The notes beneath the pieces were generated by a model. The model was not told the DNA's origin, did not search any database, and saw only the letters and a program-made list of their open reading frames with translations. From AG41 sp035943095 (GTDB lineage: Bacteria > Gemmatimonadota > Gemmatimonadetes > Gemmatimonadales > GWC2-71-9), in NCBI GenBank assembly GCA_035943095.1, contig DASZCN010000028.1:1-60263 (forward strand): a DNA stretch of 60,263 nucleotides, given 5' to 3'. Positions 8,861 to 21,677 of the stretch are shown one piece after another; position 1 is the stretch's first letter, and each line of letters begins with the position of its first letter. The position numbers and the translations under genes are program-made.

Positions 8861-9789
8861 CCGAGCAGGCCGCGGAAGTATTCGATGGTGCGGCGCAGCC
8901 CTTCCTCGAGCGATACCTTCGGCTCCCAGCCCAGCGTCTCCCGGGCGCGCTGGATGTCCGGTTGGCGGACCTTGGGATCGTCGGTGGGAAGCGGCTCGAC
9001 CGTAAAGGAGCTGGCGCTGCCGGTGAGCCTCAGCACGAGGTCGCCCAGCTGCCGCACGGTGAACTCGTGGGGGTTCCCGATGTTGGTCGGCTCCGGGCCT
9101 CCGCGCTCGAACAGGCGCACGATCCCTTCGACGAGGTCATCGACGTAACAGAACGAGCGGGTCTGCGAGCCGTCGCCGTACATGGTGAGCGGCTCGCCCT
9201 TCAGCGCCTGGACGATGAAGTTCGAGACGACGCGCCCGTCGTGCGGGCGCATGCGGGGGCCGTACGTGTTGAAGATCCGGACGATCCGCGTGTCGAGCTC
9301 GTGGGCGCGATGATAGGCCATGGTCAGGGCTTCGGCGAACCGCTTGGCCTCGTCGTACACGCCACGGGGTCCGACCGGGTTCACGTTCCCCCAGTAGCTC
9401 TCCGGCTGGGGGTGGACGAGCGGGTCACCGTACACCTCGGAGGTCGAGGCGAGCAGCAAGCGCGCCCCCTTCGCTTTCGCCAGGCCGAGCGCCTTGTGGG
9501 TACCGAGCGACCCGACCTTCAACGTCTGGATCGGCAGCTCGAGGTAATCGACGGGGCTCGCGGGGCTGGCGAAGTGGAATACGCCTTCAAGTGGCCCCTG
9601 GACCTCGATGAAGTTCGCGACGTCGTGGAGGACGAACTGAAAGTTGGGGTGGCTCTTGAGATGATCGAGGTTGGTTTTGTTCCCGGTGCTGAAGTTATCC
9701 ATTCCGACCACGCGGTGGCCGAGGGCGAGCAGTCGGTCGCAGAGGTGCGAGCCGAGAAACCCGGCGGCGCCGGTTACGAGGACGCGCAT
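8857..9789 (-). CDS. UDP-glucuronate decarboxylase (UDP-xylose synthase)
   Basis: This 310-residue SDR enzyme closely follows the UXS pattern: GAAGFLGSHLCDRLL near the N terminus, DNFSTGNKTNL, HFASPASPVDYLELPIQTLK, STSEVYGDP and the catalytic Tyr/Lys in RGVYDEAKRFAE. It then has RIFNTYGPRMRPHDGRVVSNF and NIGNPHEFT. UXS converts UDP-glucuronic acid to UDP-xylose with bound NAD. Its substrate would come from the UDP-glucose dehydrogenase encoded just upstream, overlapping it by 16 bases. UDP-xylose would feed surface polysaccharide or glycan synthesis, but no glycosyltransferase lies nearby to show the end product. Confidence 0.93.
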   Translation of the reverse strand: MRVLVTGAAGFLGSHLCDRLLALGHRVVGMDNFSTGNKTNLDHLKSHPNFQFVLHDVANFIEVQGPLEGVFHFASPASPVDYLELPIQTLKVGSLGTHKALGLAKAKGARLLLASTSEVYGDPLVHPQPESYWGNVNPVGPRGVYDEAKRFAEALTMAYHRAHELDTRIVRIFNTYGPRMRPHDGRVVSNFIVQALKGEPLTMYGDGSQTRSFCYVDDLVEGIVRLFERGGPEPTNIGNPHEFTVRQLGDLVLRLTGSASSFTVEPLPTDDPKVRQPDIQRARETLGWEPKVSLEEGLRRTIEYFRGLLG

Positions 9790-11093
9790 GCCACAGGGCG
9801 CCCGATGCTCTCATAGATGAATCCCAGACGTGCCATCCGCTGTGGATCGTAGAGGTTGCGCCCGTCCACGATCAGGGAGCGCGACAGCGCGCGTTTGATG
9901 CGGTCGAAGTCGGGGTTTCGGTACTCGAGCCATTCCGTTACGATGGCGAGCGCGGCCGCACCCTCCACGGCCCCATAGGCGTTGGCAGCGTAGGTGACGC
10001 GGTCGCCGAGATGGCGGCGGGCGGACGCTGCGGCGGCGGGGTCGTGTACCCGCACGCGCGCGCCCGCGGCCAGAAGCTGCTCCACCAACACGAGCGCCGG
10101 GCTCTCCCGTACGTCGTCCGTCTCCGCTTTGAACGCCAGTCCCCACACGCCGATCGTGGCCCCGCGCAGGTCGGAGCCCAGCCGCCGCTCGAGCTTCTCG
10201 AAGAGGACCCGTTTCTGCCGCTCGTTCGCCGCCTCGACCGCCTGAAGGATGTCGAGCTGGACTCCACGGTCCTGCCCCGTGCGAACCAGGGCCTTCACGT
10301 CCTTCGGAAAGCACGATCCCCCGTACCCCGGCCCGGGAAACAGGAACGCCGGCCCGATCCGCCGGTCGGACCCGATCCCCTTCCGGACGAGCGTGACGTC
10401 CGCACCGACGGCATCGCACAGGCGCGCGACCTGGTTCATGAACGAAATGCGCGTGGCCAGCATCGCGTTCGCCGCGTACTTGGTCATTTCTGCCGACGGC
10501 AGGTCCATGAAGATGATCGGGTTGCCGGTCCGGACGAACGGGGCGTACAGCTGGCTGATCACGTCGGCGGCGTCCGGTGAGTCCACCCCCACCACCACGC
10601 GATCGGGCTTCATGAAGTCCTCGACCGCGGCCCCTTCCTTGAGAAACTCGGGGTTGGCGCAGACCTGAAACGGGGTCTTGGTGTGCTTGGCAATCTCGGC
10701 GCGAACCCGCTCGGCGGTGCCGACCGGGACGGTACTCTTTGTGACCACCAGCTTCGACCGGTTCATGTGCTGTCCGATCGTGCGCGCGACACCGAGCACG
10801 TGCTGCAGGTCCGCCGACCCGTCCTCGTCGGGCGGCGTACCGACGGCGATGAACACGACGTCGGCGTGCTCGATCGCGCCGCCCACGTCGGTGGTGAACT
10901 GGAGCCGCCCGTCCCGCTGGTTGCGAACCACCAGCGGCTCGAGCCCCGGCTCGTGAATCGGCAGTTTGTTCTGCTTGAGGCTGTCGATCTTGGCGACATC
11001 CACGTCCGCGCACAGGACGTCGTTGCCCGTTTCGGCAAGGCACGCCCCCGCAACCAACCCCACGTAGCCAGTGCCGACGACGGCGATCTTCAC
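9774..11093 (-). CDS. ugd: UDP-glucose 6-dehydrogenase
   Basis: The 439-residue protein oxidises UDP-glucose to UDP-glucuronate with two NAD. It has the N-terminal Rossmann motif GTGYVGLVAGACLAETGNDV (residues 7-26), the STVPVGT segment and ANPEFLKEG. The catalytic-cysteine motif GYGGSCFPKDVKAL follows, then a C-terminal UDP-binding domain with WGLAFKAETDDVRESP. These features separate it from the next gene, which has the GGHCIPLDP form of the motif. Its start overlaps the wbpA-like stop by four bases (ATGA). The product supplies both the UDP-xylose synthase and the epimerase downstream. Confidence 0.95.
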   Translation of the reverse strand: MKIAVVGTGYVGLVAGACLAETGNDVLCADVDVAKIDSLKQNKLPIHEPGLEPLVVRNQRDGRLQFTTDVGGAIEHADVVFIAVGTPPDEDGSADLQHVLGVARTIGQHMNRSKLVVTKSTVPVGTAERVRAEIAKHTKTPFQVCANPEFLKEGAAVEDFMKPDRVVVGVDSPDAADVISQLYAPFVRTGNPIIFMDLPSAEMTKYAANAMLATRISFMNQVARLCDAVGADVTLVRKGIGSDRRIGPAFLFPGPGYGGSCFPKDVKALVRTGQDRGVQLDILQAVEAANERQKRVLFEKLERRLGSDLRGATIGVWGLAFKAETDDVRESPALVLVEQLLAAGARVRVHDPAAAASARRHLGDRVTYAANAYGAVEGAAALAIVTEWLEYRNPDFDRIKRALSRSLIVDGRNLYDPQRMARLGFIYESIGRPVACASS

Positions 11094-12418
11094 CGAGCCC
11101 GGCCCTTACGGCGCGCCTTGTCGAGTGCATTCCGCGTGTCGACGATCACGCGGCCGCACCGCTCCACGAGGGCGTAGTCCACGTCCGTGTGATCTGTGAC
11201 GACCACGAGGCAGTCGGCCGCGGCGATGGTCTCCGAGCTGAGCGGGAGCGACGTGAGGTCGATGTCTTCCTCCTTAAGCTTCCGCACGTGGGGGTCGTGA
11301 TACGAGACCACGGCACCGCGTCGCTGTAGCAAGCGAATGACGTCGAGCGCGGGGCTTTCGCGGATATCGCCGACGTCCTTTTTATAAGCGACGCCGAGCA
11401 CCAGCACTTTGCTGCCCCGCGCGGCCCGTCCCTGCTCGTTCAAGCGGTCGACCACACGGGCTACCCAGTACTCGGGCATCGCGGCGTTGATCTCGCCCGC
11501 GAGCTCGATGAAGCGCGTGCGGTAGTTGAGGGTGCGCATCTTCCACGCCAGGTAGTGCGGATCGAGCGGAATGCAGTGGCCGCCGACCCCGGGGCCCGGC
11601 ATGAACTTCATGAACCCGAACGGCTTCGTCGCTGCGGCCTCGATCACCTCCCACACGTTGACGCCGAGCTTGTCGCACACGATCGCCATTTCGTTGACGA
11701 GCCCGATGTTGACGCTGCGGTACGTGTTCTCGAGGATCTTGACGAGCTCGGCCGCTTCGGGGGACGACACCGGCACGAGCGTCTCGATCGCCGGCTCGTA
11801 GACGGCGATCGCCACGCGACGGCACTCCTCGGTGATCCCGCCCACGACCTTGGGCGTGTTGTGCGTGTTCCACTGTGGGTTGCCCGGATCCACGCGCTCC
11901 GGAGAAAACGCGAGGAAGAAGTCCTCGCCCACCTTGAGTCCGGTGGCTTCGAGCGCCGGCAGCATCAGCTCCCGGGTGGTGCCCGGGTAGGTCGTGGACT
12001 CGAGGACGATGAGCTGGCCGCGGCGCAGCGCCTGCTTGACGGAATCGGTCGCGGCGAGCACGTAGCTCACGTCGGGATCTTTCGTCTTCGACAGGGGCGT
12101 CGGCACGCAGATGGACACGACGTCCGGCTCGCGCAGTCGGGCCAGGTCCGTGGTCGCCGCGAACAAGCTCGCCTTGACGAATCCCGCCAGTTGCGCGCCC
12201 GGCACGTCCTGCACGTGGGAGCGGCCCTGATTCAGGCTATCGACGACGTTCTTGCTGACATCGAACCCCAGGACGTGGAAGCCGGCCCGGGCGAACTCCA
12301 TCGCCAGCGGGAGACCCACGTATCCCAGGCCGACGATCCCGATCAGGGCGGAGCGATCCTTGGTCTTCGCGACGAGGGCGTCGGCCGCGTTGGCCGCGGT
12401 GGCGGGCGCGGTGCTCAT
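11090..12418 (-). CDS. wbpA: UDP-N-acetylglucosamine 6-dehydrogenase (WbpA-like)
   Basis: A 442-residue nucleotide-sugar dehydrogenase with the Rossmann motif GLGYVGLPLAMEFARAGFHV, STTYPGTTRE, FSPERVDPGN and the catalytic cysteine in GPGVGGHCIPLDPHYLAWK. This last form is typical of WbpA/WecC/TviB enzymes acting on UDP-HexNAc. Context gives the specific call: the next three minus-strand neighbours upstream are an oxidoreductase, an aminotransferase and an acetyltransferase, the WbpB/E/D set. WbpA would oxidise UDP-GlcNAc to UDP-GlcNAcA as the first step to UDP-GlcNAc(3NAc)A. WecC-type UDP-ManNAc dehydrogenase is the main alternative. Confidence 0.87.
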   Translation of the reverse strand: MSTAPATAANAADALVAKTKDRSALIGIVGLGYVGLPLAMEFARAGFHVLGFDVSKNVVDSLNQGRSHVQDVPGAQLAGFVKASLFAATTDLARLREPDVVSICVPTPLSKTKDPDVSYVLAATDSVKQALRRGQLIVLESTTYPGTTRELMLPALEATGLKVGEDFFLAFSPERVDPGNPQWNTHNTPKVVGGITEECRRVAIAVYEPAIETLVPVSSPEAAELVKILENTYRSVNIGLVNEMAIVCDKLGVNVWEVIEAAATKPFGFMKFMPGPGVGGHCIPLDPHYLAWKMRTLNYRTRFIELAGEINAAMPEYWVARVVDRLNEQGRAARGSKVLVLGVAYKKDVGDIRESPALDVIRLLQRRGAVVSYHDPHVRKLKEEDIDLTSLPLSSETIAAADCLVVVTDHTDVDYALVERCGRVIVDTRNALDKARRKGRAR

Positions 12419-13419
12419 AAGGCAACCGGGGCGCCGCCCGCCGACAGGGAGCGGGTCGCCGCGTCGAGCACCTTGACCACGGCCACACCGTCCGCGGCCC
12501 CGGCACGCGGAGTCTCGGTGCGCCGGGCGACGCGCACGAAATGGCCGAGCTCGGCGGCGAGCGGCTCGACGTTGGGGATCTTGGGAATGAAGATGTCGCC
12601 CTCCCGGATCGACAGCGCTTCGCCGTACGACCCGTACTCGGGCGGACGTTCCACGCCCTTGTCGTAAATCCGGAGCTTCTCGCGCGCCTCCATATCGTCG
12701 AACACAACCATTTTCGTCGCTCCCACCACGGTGAGTTTCCGCTCTTTGTGGGGGTCGAGCCAGGATAACTGCACGTGCGCGAGCACGCCGCTCCCGAACT
12801 CCATGGTCAGGAACACGACGTCCTCGACTTTCGGCTGCAGGTAGCTCTTCCCGTGCGCGGCGACGCGCACCGGCGCCTCACCAAGCAAGTACAGTGCCAC
12901 CGACACGTCGTGCGGCCCAAAGCTCCAGAGCGCGTTCTCGTCGGCGCGAACCTGCCCCAGGTTGACGCGAAGCCCGTACAAGTAATAGATGCGGCCCAGC
13001 TCCCCGCCCTGCACCAGGGCGCGGAGGCGCTCAACGGCCGGGTGGAATACCAGGAGATGCCCGGCGAGTACGGGCACATCGCGCGTCGCGGCGGCCCGGG
13101 CAACGGCCTCCGCGTCGCTGGTGCTCAGGGCGAACGGCTTCTCGACCAAGCAGGGCTTACCGGCCTCGACGCACTGCAGCGCGACCCGGGCATGGGTCGC
13201 GGCGGGCGACGCGATCACCACAGCGTCCACCCGACCCAGGAGATCCGCCACGTCGCCGGTGATGTGGACGGCCGGGTATTGCCGGGTCAGCCGCTCCCGC
13301 GTCTTCGGATCGGCGTCACACACCGCGGCCAGCTCGGCCTCGGCGAGCGTCGCCACCGTGCGCACGTGGTTCTTCCCCCAGGCGCCGGCACCGATCACAC
13401 CGACCCGCAGGCGACTCAC
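12415..13419 (-). CDS. wbpB: Gfo/Idh/MocA oxidoreductase, WbpB-like
   Basis: The 334-residue protein has an N-terminal Rossmann domain (GVIGAGAWGKNHVRTVATL), the conserved EKP motif (CLVEKPFAL) and a C-terminal Gfo/Idh/MocA alpha/beta domain (ENALWSFGPHDVSVALYLL). In the Pseudomonas O-antigen pathway, WbpB oxidises C3 of UDP-GlcNAcA so WbpE can transaminate it. Here the gene overlaps the aminotransferase gene on one side and wbpA on the other by four bases each, an arrangement that strongly supports the pathway call. The family is broad, so without context the substrate would be unknown. Confidence 0.85.
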   Translation of the reverse strand: MSRLRVGVIGAGAWGKNHVRTVATLAEAELAAVCDADPKTRERLTRQYPAVHITGDVADLLGRVDAVVIASPAATHARVALQCVEAGKPCLVEKPFALSTSDAEAVARAAATRDVPVLAGHLLVFHPAVERLRALVQGGELGRIYYLYGLRVNLGQVRADENALWSFGPHDVSVALYLLGEAPVRVAAHGKSYLQPKVEDVVFLTMEFGSGVLAHVQLSWLDPHKERKLTVVGATKMVVFDDMEAREKLRIYDKGVERPPEYGSYGEALSIREGDIFIPKIPNVEPLAAELGHFVRVARRTETPRAGAADGVAVVKVLDAATRSLSAGGAPVAL

Positions 13420-14531
13420 CGGTAAAACCCGCGGATCGACTCCACGACAAAGCCGATCTGATCGGGCGTGAGCTCGGGATAGATGGGGAGCGAAATGACC
13501 TCGCTCGCGGCCCGCTCCGCCTCGGGCAGCCGGCCCCGCTTGTAGCCCAGGTGACGGAAGCAGTTCTGGAGATGGAGCGGCACCGGGTAGTAGACGGCGT
13601 TGCCGACCCCATGGCTCTTCAGGTGCACCTGCAACTCGTCACGGCGCTCGACCCGCAGCGTGTACTGATGGAAGATCGGCTCGTTGCAGCTGTCCACGAC
13701 GGGCGTCCGGACCGGCGCCAACCCGTCGAGCGCCTGAGTATAGGACGCGGCGTGCTCGCGCCGCTTGCTCGACCACGACGCGAGGTGCGGCAGTTTCGCC
13801 AGCAGCACGGCCGCCTGCACCGAGTCGAGCCGGGAGTTGGTGCCGATTTCGTCGTGATGGTACTGCTTTGCACCGCCATGCAGCCGCAGCTTGCGAAGAC
13901 GCTCGGCCGCTGCGTCGTCGGACGTGACCATCATCCCGCCGTCGCCCCAGGCGCCCAGGTTCTTGCTAGGGAAGAAGGAATAGCCCGTCGCCCAGCCCAG
14001 CTCGCCCGCCATCCGCCACTCGCCCTCGATGCGGCGGCGCGCCCCGATCGCCTGGGCCGCGTCCTCGACGATCTTGAGACCGTGGGCCCGCGCGATCGGG
14101 ATCAGGCGCTCGATGGCCGCCATCTGGCCATACAGATGAACGGGCACGATGGCCCGCGTGCGTGGCGTGACCGCCGCCTCCACCGCCCCGGGATCGATGT
14201 TGAACGTGCCGGGCTCGATGTCCACGAAGACCGGCGTTCCGCCGGCGTTGTGAATCGCCCCGGCGGTCGCGAAGAACGTGAATGGCGTCGTGATGACCTC
14301 GTCCCCGGGCTCGAGCCCGAGCGCCTTGAGCGGCAGGAGCAGCGCGTCCGTTCCGCTGGCGCAGGCGATCCCATGCTTCGCCCGGGCGAGCTGCGCCACC
14401 GCGCTCTCGAGCTGTGATACGGGGGGACCCATCACGAATTGCTGCGACTCGATGACCGCCTGCAGGGCGGGCAGGACCTCGTCCTTGATCGCGCGGTATT
14501 GCGCCCCGAGGTCCAGTAACGGCACGTTCAC
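13416..14531 (-). CDS. wbpE: DegT/DnrJ/EryC1 aminotransferase, WbpE-like
   Basis: A PLP-dependent sugar aminotransferase of 371 residues. The GTG at 14531 gives VNVPLLDLGAQY, matching how family members begin; the frame runs farther upstream without homology. Visible motifs are GPPVSQLE, CASGTDALLLPLKALGLEPGDEVITTPFTF, VEDAAQAIGA and the PLP-lysine region SFFPSKNLGAWGDGGM. It should aminate the 3-keto sugar made by the WbpB-like enzyme. An alternative GTG lies two codons later (14525). Spacing to wbpD is 32 bases and to wbpB is a four-base overlap. Confidence 0.9.
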   Translation of the reverse strand: MNVPLLDLGAQYRAIKDEVLPALQAVIESQQFVMGPPVSQLESAVAQLARAKHGIACASGTDALLLPLKALGLEPGDEVITTPFTFFATAGAIHNAGGTPVFVDIEPGTFNIDPGAVEAAVTPRTRAIVPVHLYGQMAAIERLIPIARAHGLKIVEDAAQAIGARRRIEGEWRMAGELGWATGYSFFPSKNLGAWGDGGMMVTSDDAAAERLRKLRLHGGAKQYHHDEIGTNSRLDSVQAAVLLAKLPHLASWSSKRREHAASYTQALDGLAPVRTPVVDSCNEPIFHQYTLRVERRDELQVHLKSHGVGNAVYYPVPLHLQNCFRHLGYKRGRLPEAERAASEVISLPIYPELTPDQIGFVVESIRGFYR

Positions 14532-14563
14532 GATGTCAGGGATCCGAAAGAGGGGGAGGGAAA

Positions 14564-15154
14564 TTACCCGACCCGGCCGGGCTGGGCAATGCGATGCAAC
14601 GCGCCGTCGGACTCTTCGTACGTCGCGCCGCAGGTGCCGCATGCCGCGGCGCTACGCGCCACGACCAGACGCTCGCCGCACTGGCACATCCAGCCGACCC
14701 GGCGGGCGGGGACGCCGACCATCAGCGCGTAGGGCGGCACGTCGGACGTGACGACCGCGCCGGCCCCGATGAAGGCATATTCGCCGAGGGTCACGCCGCA
14801 CACGATGGTCGCGTTCGCCCCTATCGAGGCGCCGCGCTTCACGAGCGTGGCCCGGTACTCGTGCTTGCGCGACACGTGACTGCGCGGGTTCATGACGTTG
14901 GTGAACACGCAGGACGGCCCGCAGAAGACGTCGTCCTCGAGCGTGACGCCCTCGTAGATCGAGACGTTGTTCTGGATCTTCACGTTGGTGCCGATTCGCG
15001 TCCCGGGCATCACGACCACGTTCTGCCCCAGGCTGCACCCCTCGCCGATCACCGCTCCGGGCATTACGTGGCAGAAGTGCCAGATCTTCGTGCCGCGCCC
15101 GACGTGTGCGCCATCGTCGACATAGCTGGATTCGTGGACGAAGTAGTCCGCCAT
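14564..15154 (-). CDS. wbpD: Left-handed beta-helix N-acetyltransferase, WbpD-like, with zinc knuckle
   Basis: The 196-residue protein is built of hexapeptide repeats (for example VIGEGCSLGQNVVVMPG, ASIGANATIVCGVTLG, AFIGAGAVVTSDVPPYAL), the left-handed beta-helix of sugar O/N-acetyltransferases. WbpD acetylates the 3-amino group of UDP-GlcNAc(3NH2)A. After the helix comes a small cysteine cluster, CQCGERL ... CGTCG, a likely zinc ribbon. It begins one base after the murB stop, so it is coupled to murB. With wbpA, wbpB and wbpE it completes the route to UDP-GlcNAc(3NAc)A; no WbpI-type 2-epimerase is in the window. Confidence 0.87.
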   Translation of the reverse strand: MADYFVHESSYVDDGAHVGRGTKIWHFCHVMPGAVIGEGCSLGQNVVVMPGTRIGTNVKIQNNVSIYEGVTLEDDVFCGPSCVFTNVMNPRSHVSRKHEYRATLVKRGASIGANATIVCGVTLGEYAFIGAGAVVTSDVPPYALMVGVPARRVGWMCQCGERLVVARSAAACGTCGATYEESDGALHRIAQPGRVG

Positions 15155-16104
15155 CTACGCTCCGATCACCTTGATCTCGAGCTCCAACTCGACGCTGGTC
15201 TTCTTCACAACGGTCTTGCGCACGTGGTCGATCACTTTGAGCACGTCGCTCGCCGTCGCGGTGCCCGTATTGACGATGTAATTCGCGTGCAGCGACGAGA
15301 CCTGGGCGCCGCCGATGGTGAAGCCCTTGAGTCCGCATTCGTCGATCAGCACGCCCGCCGTGCGCGGTCCGCCCGGATTCTTGAAGACCGATCCGGCGCA
15401 GGGCTGGTCGAACGGTGTCCCGGCCTTGCGCCAACGGAACAGCCTGGCCTGGAGCTCCTTGAGCTTGGCGGGCGGCTCTTCAATCAGCACCAGCTTCGCC
15501 TCGAGCACGATGACGTTGCCCAGGTTCGAGGAGCGGTACTTGAACGAAATCTGCTTGCGCGACACCGGCCGGACTTTGCCCTTGGCATCCATCACCGTCG
15601 CTTCGGTGAGCACCTCGGCGAACTCCGCCCCGTGCGCGCCGGCGTTCATATAGACGCCGCCGCCGACGGTGCCCGGAATCCCGATGAAGCGCTCCACGCC
15701 CGCGAAGCCGGCTTCGGCCGTTCGCCGCGCGAGCAGCGGCGTCGCCAGCCCGGCCCCGACGATGGCGGTGGCGCCCTTCATCTCGAAGCGGTCGAGACCC
15801 TTGCCGATGCGGATAGCGACACCGGGAAAGCCGGCGTCCTTCACCAGGACGTTCGAGCCGAGCCCGAGGGCCACCCAGGGCAGCCCGCGCTCCTGCGCGA
15901 GATCGAGGGCCTTGGCGACGTCCTCGGCGTCGGCCGGCTGCACGAGGAAGCGCGCCGGGCCGCCGATCCGGTACGTGGTATGGCGGGCCAGCGGCTCGTT
16001 TTCGAGCATCCGGCCGCGAAACTTAGGCTTCGGGGCCGGCGGTGGTGCCGCCGGCTTCACCGCGGGCTTGCCGGCCTTGCCGGTCGCCTTGACCGGCGCC
16101 TTCG

Positions 16105-19381
<3,277 letters not shown>

Positions 19382-19398
<17 letters not shown>

Positions 19399-20350
19399 CG
19401 AGCACATCCCGGAGCGTGGCGTTCAGGTCATAGCGCGGCGCCCAGCCGGTGGCGGCGCAGAGCTTCGACGCGTCGCCCACCAAGTGGAGTACGTCGCCGC
19501 CCCGCATGAGATCCGGGTCCGCTTCGGGGATGGGGCGAACCCCGATCAAGGCGGACAGGCGATCGAACAGCTCCTCGAGCGACACCGCCTGCCCCGACGC
19601 GACATTGTACGTCTCGCCGGGCTGCCCTTTCACGAGCAGACGCGCGTAGGCGTCGACGACGTCCCGTACGTGCAGGAACTCCCGGACCGGCTCGAGATTG
19701 CCCACCTTGACCACCGGTGCCCCGATGCGCTTCGCGGCCCGCAGCCGCTCGGCGAACGCGGGAACCACGAACCGCGCATCCTGGCCCGGGCCCGTGTGCG
19801 CGAAGGCGCGGGTGACCACCACGCGCAGGCCGGTTCGCCGCCACGCCTCCAGGGCCGCAATCTCCTCACCCGCCTTGCTCGCCGCATAGGGAGACGAGGG
19901 TGCAATCGGGTCGGTTTCGCGCCGCGGCCCGGGCTTGTCAGAGGGGCCATACACCTCCGCGGTCGACGTGACGAGCACGAGGGGATCGGCCCGCCCGTTG
20001 CGCCGGGCCTGGCCGAGCACCTGCACCATGCGCGCGGTGCCCGCCGCGTTCACGTTCCATGCGAAGCCCGGATCCCGCGTCGCATCGCTGCTCGACGACA
20101 CGGCGGCGAGGTGCACCACCGCGTCGTAGGGGAGATCGACGCACGCACGGACCGACTCGGCGTCCGTGAGCTCGAGCGGGAGCCAACGGACCTGGGCGTG
20201 CTCTTCGGGAGTCAGGTCACCCCCGGGAGCGACCGGAGCCGCGCCCTGGCCCGGTCGAACGGCGCCGTAGACCTCGCGGCCGTCCGCGAGCAACCGGCGG
20301 ATCAACCAACGGCCCACGAACCCGTCGGCCCCCGTCACGAGCACTTTCAC
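19382..20350 (-). CDS. rmd: GDP-4-keto-6-deoxy-D-mannose reductase-like SDR
   Basis: The GTG at 20350 overlaps the gmd stop (GTGA) and begins VKVLVTGADGFVGRWLI, a Rossmann start; the protein is about 322 residues. Catalytic elements are STAEVYGP and YAASKAGEE, then VVVTRAFAHTGPGQ and REFLHVRDVVDAY, typical of RmlD/Rmd-like reductases. Immediate coupling to gmd indicates that it reduces GDP-4-keto-6-deoxymannose to GDP-rhamnose (or GDP-6-deoxytalose). Fucose synthase (Fcl) is the alternative but usually has different loops. The stop overlaps the carB start by 17 bases. Confidence 0.85.
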
Positions 20351-21387
20351 GACACCCGCTCCAGGTCTGCGTCGACCATCATGCGCACCAAGTCCGCGAA
20401 GCTGGTCTGCGGCGTCCAACCGAGGTCACGCCTGGCCTTGGACGGGTCTGCCTGCAGCAGGTCGACCTCGGCCGGCCGGACGAATCGCGGATCGACCTTG
20501 ACGTGCCGCTTCCAGTCGAGCTCCGCATGCGCGAACGCCACTTCACACAGCTCGCGCACCGAGTGTGTCTCGCCGGTCCCGATGACGAAATCGACCGGCT
20601 TGGGCTGTTGCAGCATGCGCCACATGGCGTCCACGTAGTCCCCCGCAAATCCCCAGTCACGGCGAGCATCGAGGTTACCGAGCTCCAGCTCGCGGCTCTT
20701 TCCCCTCACGATCCGGGCCACCCCGTGGCTCACCTTGCGGGTCACGAACTCGAGCCCGCGGCGCGGGGACTCGTGATTGAAGAGAATCCCGCTGACCGCG
20801 TGCAGGCCGTACGATTCGCGGTAGTTCACCGTGATCCAGTGACCGTAGACCTTGGCGACGCCGTAGGGCGACCGCGGGTAGAACGGCGTGGTCTCGCGCT
20901 GCGGGGTCTCCTGCGCCTTGCCGAACATCTCTGACGAGCTCGCCTGGTAGAAACGTGCCGCCGGGTGCGCGAGTCGCACCGCTTCGAGGAGCCGCGTGAC
21001 GCCCAGGGCGGTGAACTCTCCCGTAAGCACGGGCTGGGCCCAGGACGTGGGCACGAAGCTCTGAGCCGCGAGATTGTAGACCTCGTCGGGCTTGGCATCA
21101 CGCACCACCGAGGTGAGGGAGTGCTGGTCCAGGAGATCGGCCGGCACGATGTGTACGCGATCGAGCAGGTGCCCGATGCGCTCGTAGGAGTCGTGCGATG
21201 TGCGGCGAACGACGCCGACGACCTCGTACCCCTTCCCGAGTAACAGCTCCGCCAGGTATGAGCCGTCCTGTCCCGTGATCCCGGTGATGAGCGCGGTGCG
21301 GCGGGGTTGCCCCACGTCCTTGGCCGGTTTAGGTTTAGGCCGCTTTTCCCCGCCCCGACGGGCGCGGTCATGCTTCTGGGCGCTCAT
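20347..21387 (-). CDS. gmd: GDP-mannose 4,6-dehydratase
   Basis: A 346-residue SDR enzyme with the Gmd signatures ALITGITGQDGSYLAELLL, LAAQSFVPTSWAQPV, YQASSSEMFGK, the catalytic YGVAKVYGHW region and LFNHESPRRGLEFVTRKVS. It dehydrates GDP-mannose to GDP-4-keto-6-deoxymannose. A basic leader of about 28 residues precedes the Rossmann motif; another start further in is possible. It is divergent from rpmB with only 19 bases between start codons, so promoters must overlap the neighbouring coding regions. It heads the minus-strand envelope array. Confidence 0.94.
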   Translation of the reverse strand: MSAQKHDRARRGGEKRPKPKPAKDVGQPRRTALITGITGQDGSYLAELLLGKGYEVVGVVRRTSHDSYERIGHLLDRVHIVPADLLDQHSLTSVVRDAKPDEVYNLAAQSFVPTSWAQPVLTGEFTALGVTRLLEAVRLAHPAARFYQASSSEMFGKAQETPQRETTPFYPRSPYGVAKVYGHWITVNYRESYGLHAVSGILFNHESPRRGLEFVTRKVSHGVARIVRGKSRELELGNLDARRDWGFAGDYVDAMWRMLQQPKPVDFVIGTGETHSVRELCEVAFAHAELDWKRHVKVDPRFVRPAEVDLLQADPSKARRDLGWTPQTSFADLVRMMVDADLERVS

Positions 21388-21406
21388 TCCTCAGTCGGAC
21401 AGGTCC

Positions 21407-21598
21407 ATGGCTCGAGTCTGCGACATCTGTGGCAAGGGCCCCATCACGGGGCACAACGTCAGCCACGCGAACAATAAGACCAACCGGCGCTGGTACCCCA
21501 ACCTGCAGCGGGTGCGTGCCGTCGTAAACGGTACCACGCGTCGCCTCCGGGTCTGCACGCGCTGCCTCAAGTCGAACCGCGTCACGAAGGCGGCGTAA
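21407..21598 (+). CDS. rpmB: Ribosomal protein bL28
   Basis: The 63-residue protein (MARVCDICGKGPITGHNVSH...) is a classic bL28 with the zinc-binding pair CDIC near the N terminus and CTRC near the C terminus, so this is the C+ (zinc) paralogue type. It is the only plus-strand gene in the first 28 kb and stands alone rather than with rpmG. The ATG at 21407 is chosen because the preceding frame is antisense to gmd. A short ACAGG element is present upstream. Confidence 0.95.
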   Translation: MARVCDICGKGPITGHNVSHANNKTNRRWYPNLQRVRAVVNGTTRRLRVCTRCLKSNRVTKAA

Positions 21599-21600
21599 CG

Positions 21601-21622
21601 AAAAAGGGGACCGATGGTCCCC
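21601..21622 (-). terminator. Intrinsic terminator of the rpmJ-rplQ operon
   Basis: Read on the minus strand there is a seven-base stem GGGGACC, loop ATC, GGTCCCC, followed directly by TTTTT. It lies 55 bases after the rplQ stop and two bases past the rpmB stop, so it ends the ribosomal operon. On the plus strand the stem lacks a T-tract, but it could still slow transcripts from rpmB. Confidence 0.85.
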
Positions 21623-21677
21623 CGTCACTGTCTCGCGGGCCCCCCTGCGCCCCCTGCTCCCCCGCCCGCCCCCGCCG